Below are positions 6,657-8,186 of a DNA stretch of 8,186 nucleotides, piece after piece. Under the pieces are notes generated by a model that did not search any database, was not told the origin of the DNA, and was given only the letters and a program-made list of their open reading frames with translations. The stretch covers positions 1 through 8,186 of the forward strand of contig CALZFJ010000072.1 in NCBI GenBank assembly GCA_945645715.1. The letters run 5' to 3'. Each line of letters begins with the position of its first letter. The first letter of the stretch is position 1. This DNA is from an uncultured Prevotellaceae bacterium (lineage in GTDB: Bacteria; Bacteroidota; Bacteroidia; Bacteroidales; Muribaculaceae). The translations under genes and the position numbers were made by a program.

Positions 6657-7568
6657 TTACGCTTCCATTGCACCTATCAACTGGGAGGCTGATTGCAATC
6701 CATGGCGTTCAAGATACTCGGCGATATAATCAACTATCTTTCCAGTGATTGAAGGATCAATGAAGTTGGCTGTGCCAACCTGTATTGCTGTTGCTCCGGC
6801 AAGCATGAACTCCACTGCATCGCGACCATTCATGATGCCACCAAGTCCCACCACAGGCACTTTCACAGCCTTTGCCACTTGCCACACCATTCTCACTGCG
6901 ATTGGACGAATGCAAGCTCCGGAAAGACCGCCAGTGATTGTCGATAGATACGGACGGCGAGTCTCGGTGTTGATTGCCATTCCGAGGAAAGTGTTGGTTA
7001 GCGACACGGCATCGGCTCCGGCAGCCTCCACGGCGCGGGCAATCTCTGTGATGTCGGTAACATTTGGCGAGAGCTTCACAATCATCGTCTTTGGATATGC
7101 TTTGCGCACTGCACTTGTCACACTTTCTGCCCCTGAACAAGTGGTTCCAAATGCCATTCCTCCCTGCTTCACGTTGGGGCACGAAATGTTGATCTCCACG
7201 GCTGCAACCTTGTCGAGTGGAGCGAGTTTCTCACACACAGCCACATAGTCGGGGATTGATGCGCCCGACACATTCACAATCACGCGAGAGTCAATGTCCT
7301 TGATGCGCGGATATATATGCTCAATGAAGTAATCCACACCCTTGTTTTGCAATCCCACTGCATTAAGCATTCCCGAGGGAGTTTCTACCATGCGTGGATA
7401 GGGATTCCCTTCTCGGTGATTGAGTGTAGTGCCTTTTACTATGAAGCCGCCAAGCTTGTTAAGATCGACGAAATCACTGAATTCCTCTCCATAGCCGAAT
7501 GTCCCCGATGCTGTGAGTACAGGGTTTTTCAATTCAAGCTCTCCTATTTTTACTCTTAAATCTACCAT
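6657..7568 (-). CDS. pyrD: Dihydroorotate dehydrogenase B, catalytic subunit (class 1B)
   Basis: FMN-containing catalytic subunit that oxidises dihydroorotate to orotate, the fourth step of de novo pyrimidine synthesis. In class 1B enzymes electrons pass through the PyrK subunit to NAD+, in the cytoplasm. The 303-residue length and the start MVDLRVKIGELELKNPV fit the class. Visible motifs: FMN-binding GTFGYG (22-27), the conserved Lys45 in VKGTTL, NAVGLQNKG (about 69-77), and NISCPN (127-132), whose Cys130 is the catalytic base that marks class 1 rather than the Ser of class 2. Later motifs include VKLSPNV and VVGLGGIMNGRDAVEFMLAGA. There is no membrane-targeting N-terminal extension, again class 1. 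Its ATG (7566-7568) overlaps the pyrK stop, so translation is probably coupled. The start is set by this overlap and by homology. Confidence 0.97.
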   Translation of the reverse strand: MVDLRVKIGELELKNPVLTASGTFGYGEEFSDFVDLNKLGGFIVKGTTLNHREGNPYPRMVETPSGMLNAVGLQNKGVDYFIEHIYPRIKDIDSRVIVNVSGASIPDYVAVCEKLAPLDKVAAVEINISCPNVKQGGMAFGTTCSGAESVTSAVRKAYPKTMIVKLSPNVTDITEIARAVEAAGADAVSLTNTFLGMAINTETRRPYLSTITGGLSGACIRPIAVRMVWQVAKAVKVPVVGLGGIMNGRDAVEFMLAGATAIQVGTANFIDPSITGKIVDYIAEYLERHGLQSASQLIGAMEA

Positions 7569-8186
7569 TTCAATCTTTCAATATTAAAAACCGGACCTTC
7601 TTTGCACACACACACATTTCCGCCATCGGTGGTGTCTTCCACGCAACATAGGCAAGCTCCTATTCCGCACGCCATCAGGTTCTCGAGCGACACTTCACAT
7701 GGCGTAGCGCTTTCCTTGGCTTTGCGTGCCACAGCCTTCATCATTGGCATAGGTCCGCAGCACTGAATGAGGTCGAAGCGCTCGTTCATCACCGAGTGCA
7801 TCGTTACGAAGCCTTTCTCGCCTCTTGAGCCGTCTTCGGTGGATATGCACACCGTGCCATATTTCCCGAATTCTTCGGTCATAGCCAAGTCGGCTGCGCT
7901 ACGTGCTCCAAGCAAGAATGTCACTTCAGTTCCTGCATCGTGAAGCTGCTTGCCGAGGTAAAGAAGCGGGGCTACTCCCACTCCACCGCCTATTAGCAGT
8001 CGGCGACCGCCCGGTGTGGCATTGAATCCATTTCCGAGAGGCAACACCAGGTTGATTGTAGAGCCGATGTTGCTCTCAACCAAATTAATGGTTCCTTCTC
8101 CGGCGCATCTCACAAGCAACCACAGAGTGTTGTCGGTTGCATCAACAAAATTAACCGATATAGGCCTGCGCAAAAAGGTATTCTTT
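7562..8186 (-). CDS. pyrK: Dihydroorotate dehydrogenase B, electron-transfer subunit PyrK (5' end outside window)
   Basis: FAD and [2Fe-2S] subunit that carries electrons from PyrD's FMN to NAD+. The reading frame continues past the right edge, so the N-terminal part is missing. A TTG at 8171-8173 is an internal Leu codon, because the residues before it and LRRPIS together form the FAD-binding motif. Then come PLGNGF, the Gly-rich nucleotide-binding IGGGVGVAPLLYLGKQL, and CGPMPMMKAV. The C-terminal iron-sulfur loop MACGIGACLCCV...CVCKEGPVF supplies four cysteines spaced C-x4-C-x2-C-x12-C (169, 174, 177 and 190 counted from the Leu at 8173), plus extra cysteines at 176 and 188. The gene ends four residues after NIER. 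The TAG stop at 7562-7564 lies inside pyrD, a 7-bp ATGGTAG overlap typical of subunits made in equal amounts. The promoter lies outside the window. Confidence 0.97.
   Translation of the reverse strand, partial: KNTFLRRPISVNFVDATDNTLWLLVRCAGEGTINLVESNIGSTINLVLPLGNGFNATPGGRRLLIGGGVGVAPLLYLGKQLHDAGTEVTFLLGARSAADLAMTEEFGKYGTVCISTEDGSRGEKGFVTMHSVMNERFDLIQCCGPMPMMKAVARKAKESATPCEVSLENLMACGIGACLCCVEDTTDGGNVCVCKEGPVFNIERLKW

Noticed and set aside
6745..7248. 167-codon plus-strand frame opposite pyrD
   Set aside because: It is low-complexity antisense translation of a well-supported pyrD; no promoter or domain supports it.

Overview
The window looks like chromosomal DNA from a member of the Bacteroidales, most likely a gut lineage near Muribaculaceae. 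Three things suggest this. Upstream regions lack Shine-Dalgarno motifs and are A-rich before the start codons. Two candidate promoters match the Bacteroidetes -7 box TAnnTTTG. The proteins (RecJ, RecQ, a secreted SASA-type esterase, PyrK/PyrD) read like Bacteroidales versions. The family-level placement is inference; no rRNA or other phylogenetic marker is present.

Layout, left to right. (1) Bases 3-443 are the 3' end of a MscS-type mechanosensitive channel gene, ended by a clear intrinsic terminator at 468-503. Its C-terminal cage domain carries an unusual charged insertion of about 70 residues. (2) Bases 504-836 hold no convincing gene. They contain a candidate promoter with an operator-like dyad, then a leader of about 230 nt that can fold extensively. 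(3) recJ (837-2585) and recQ (2610-4525) follow closely and probably form one operon for RecF-pathway recombination and repair: RecQ unwinds DNA and RecJ trims the 5' strand. recQ is broken by a single-base deletion near 2804, between helicase motifs I and Ia. It is either a real pseudogene or a sequencing/assembly error. (4) Bases 4635-6569 encode an exported sialate O-acetylesterase-like SGNH hydrolase with its own candidate promoter. (5) On the opposite strand, pyrK (running off the right edge) and pyrD overlap by 7 bp. They encode the electron-transfer and catalytic subunits of a class 1B, NAD-linked dihydroorotate dehydrogenase of pyrimidine synthesis. The esterase and pyrD converge on a shared bidirectional terminator at 6602-6636.

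Most of the window is ordinary housekeeping DNA. No CRISPR array, insertion sequence, tRNA, rRNA or phage gene was seen, and I see no evidence for a wholly new multi-gene system. The points that deserve a second look are the recQ frameshift, the structured leader and dyad in front of recJ, and the MscS insertion.
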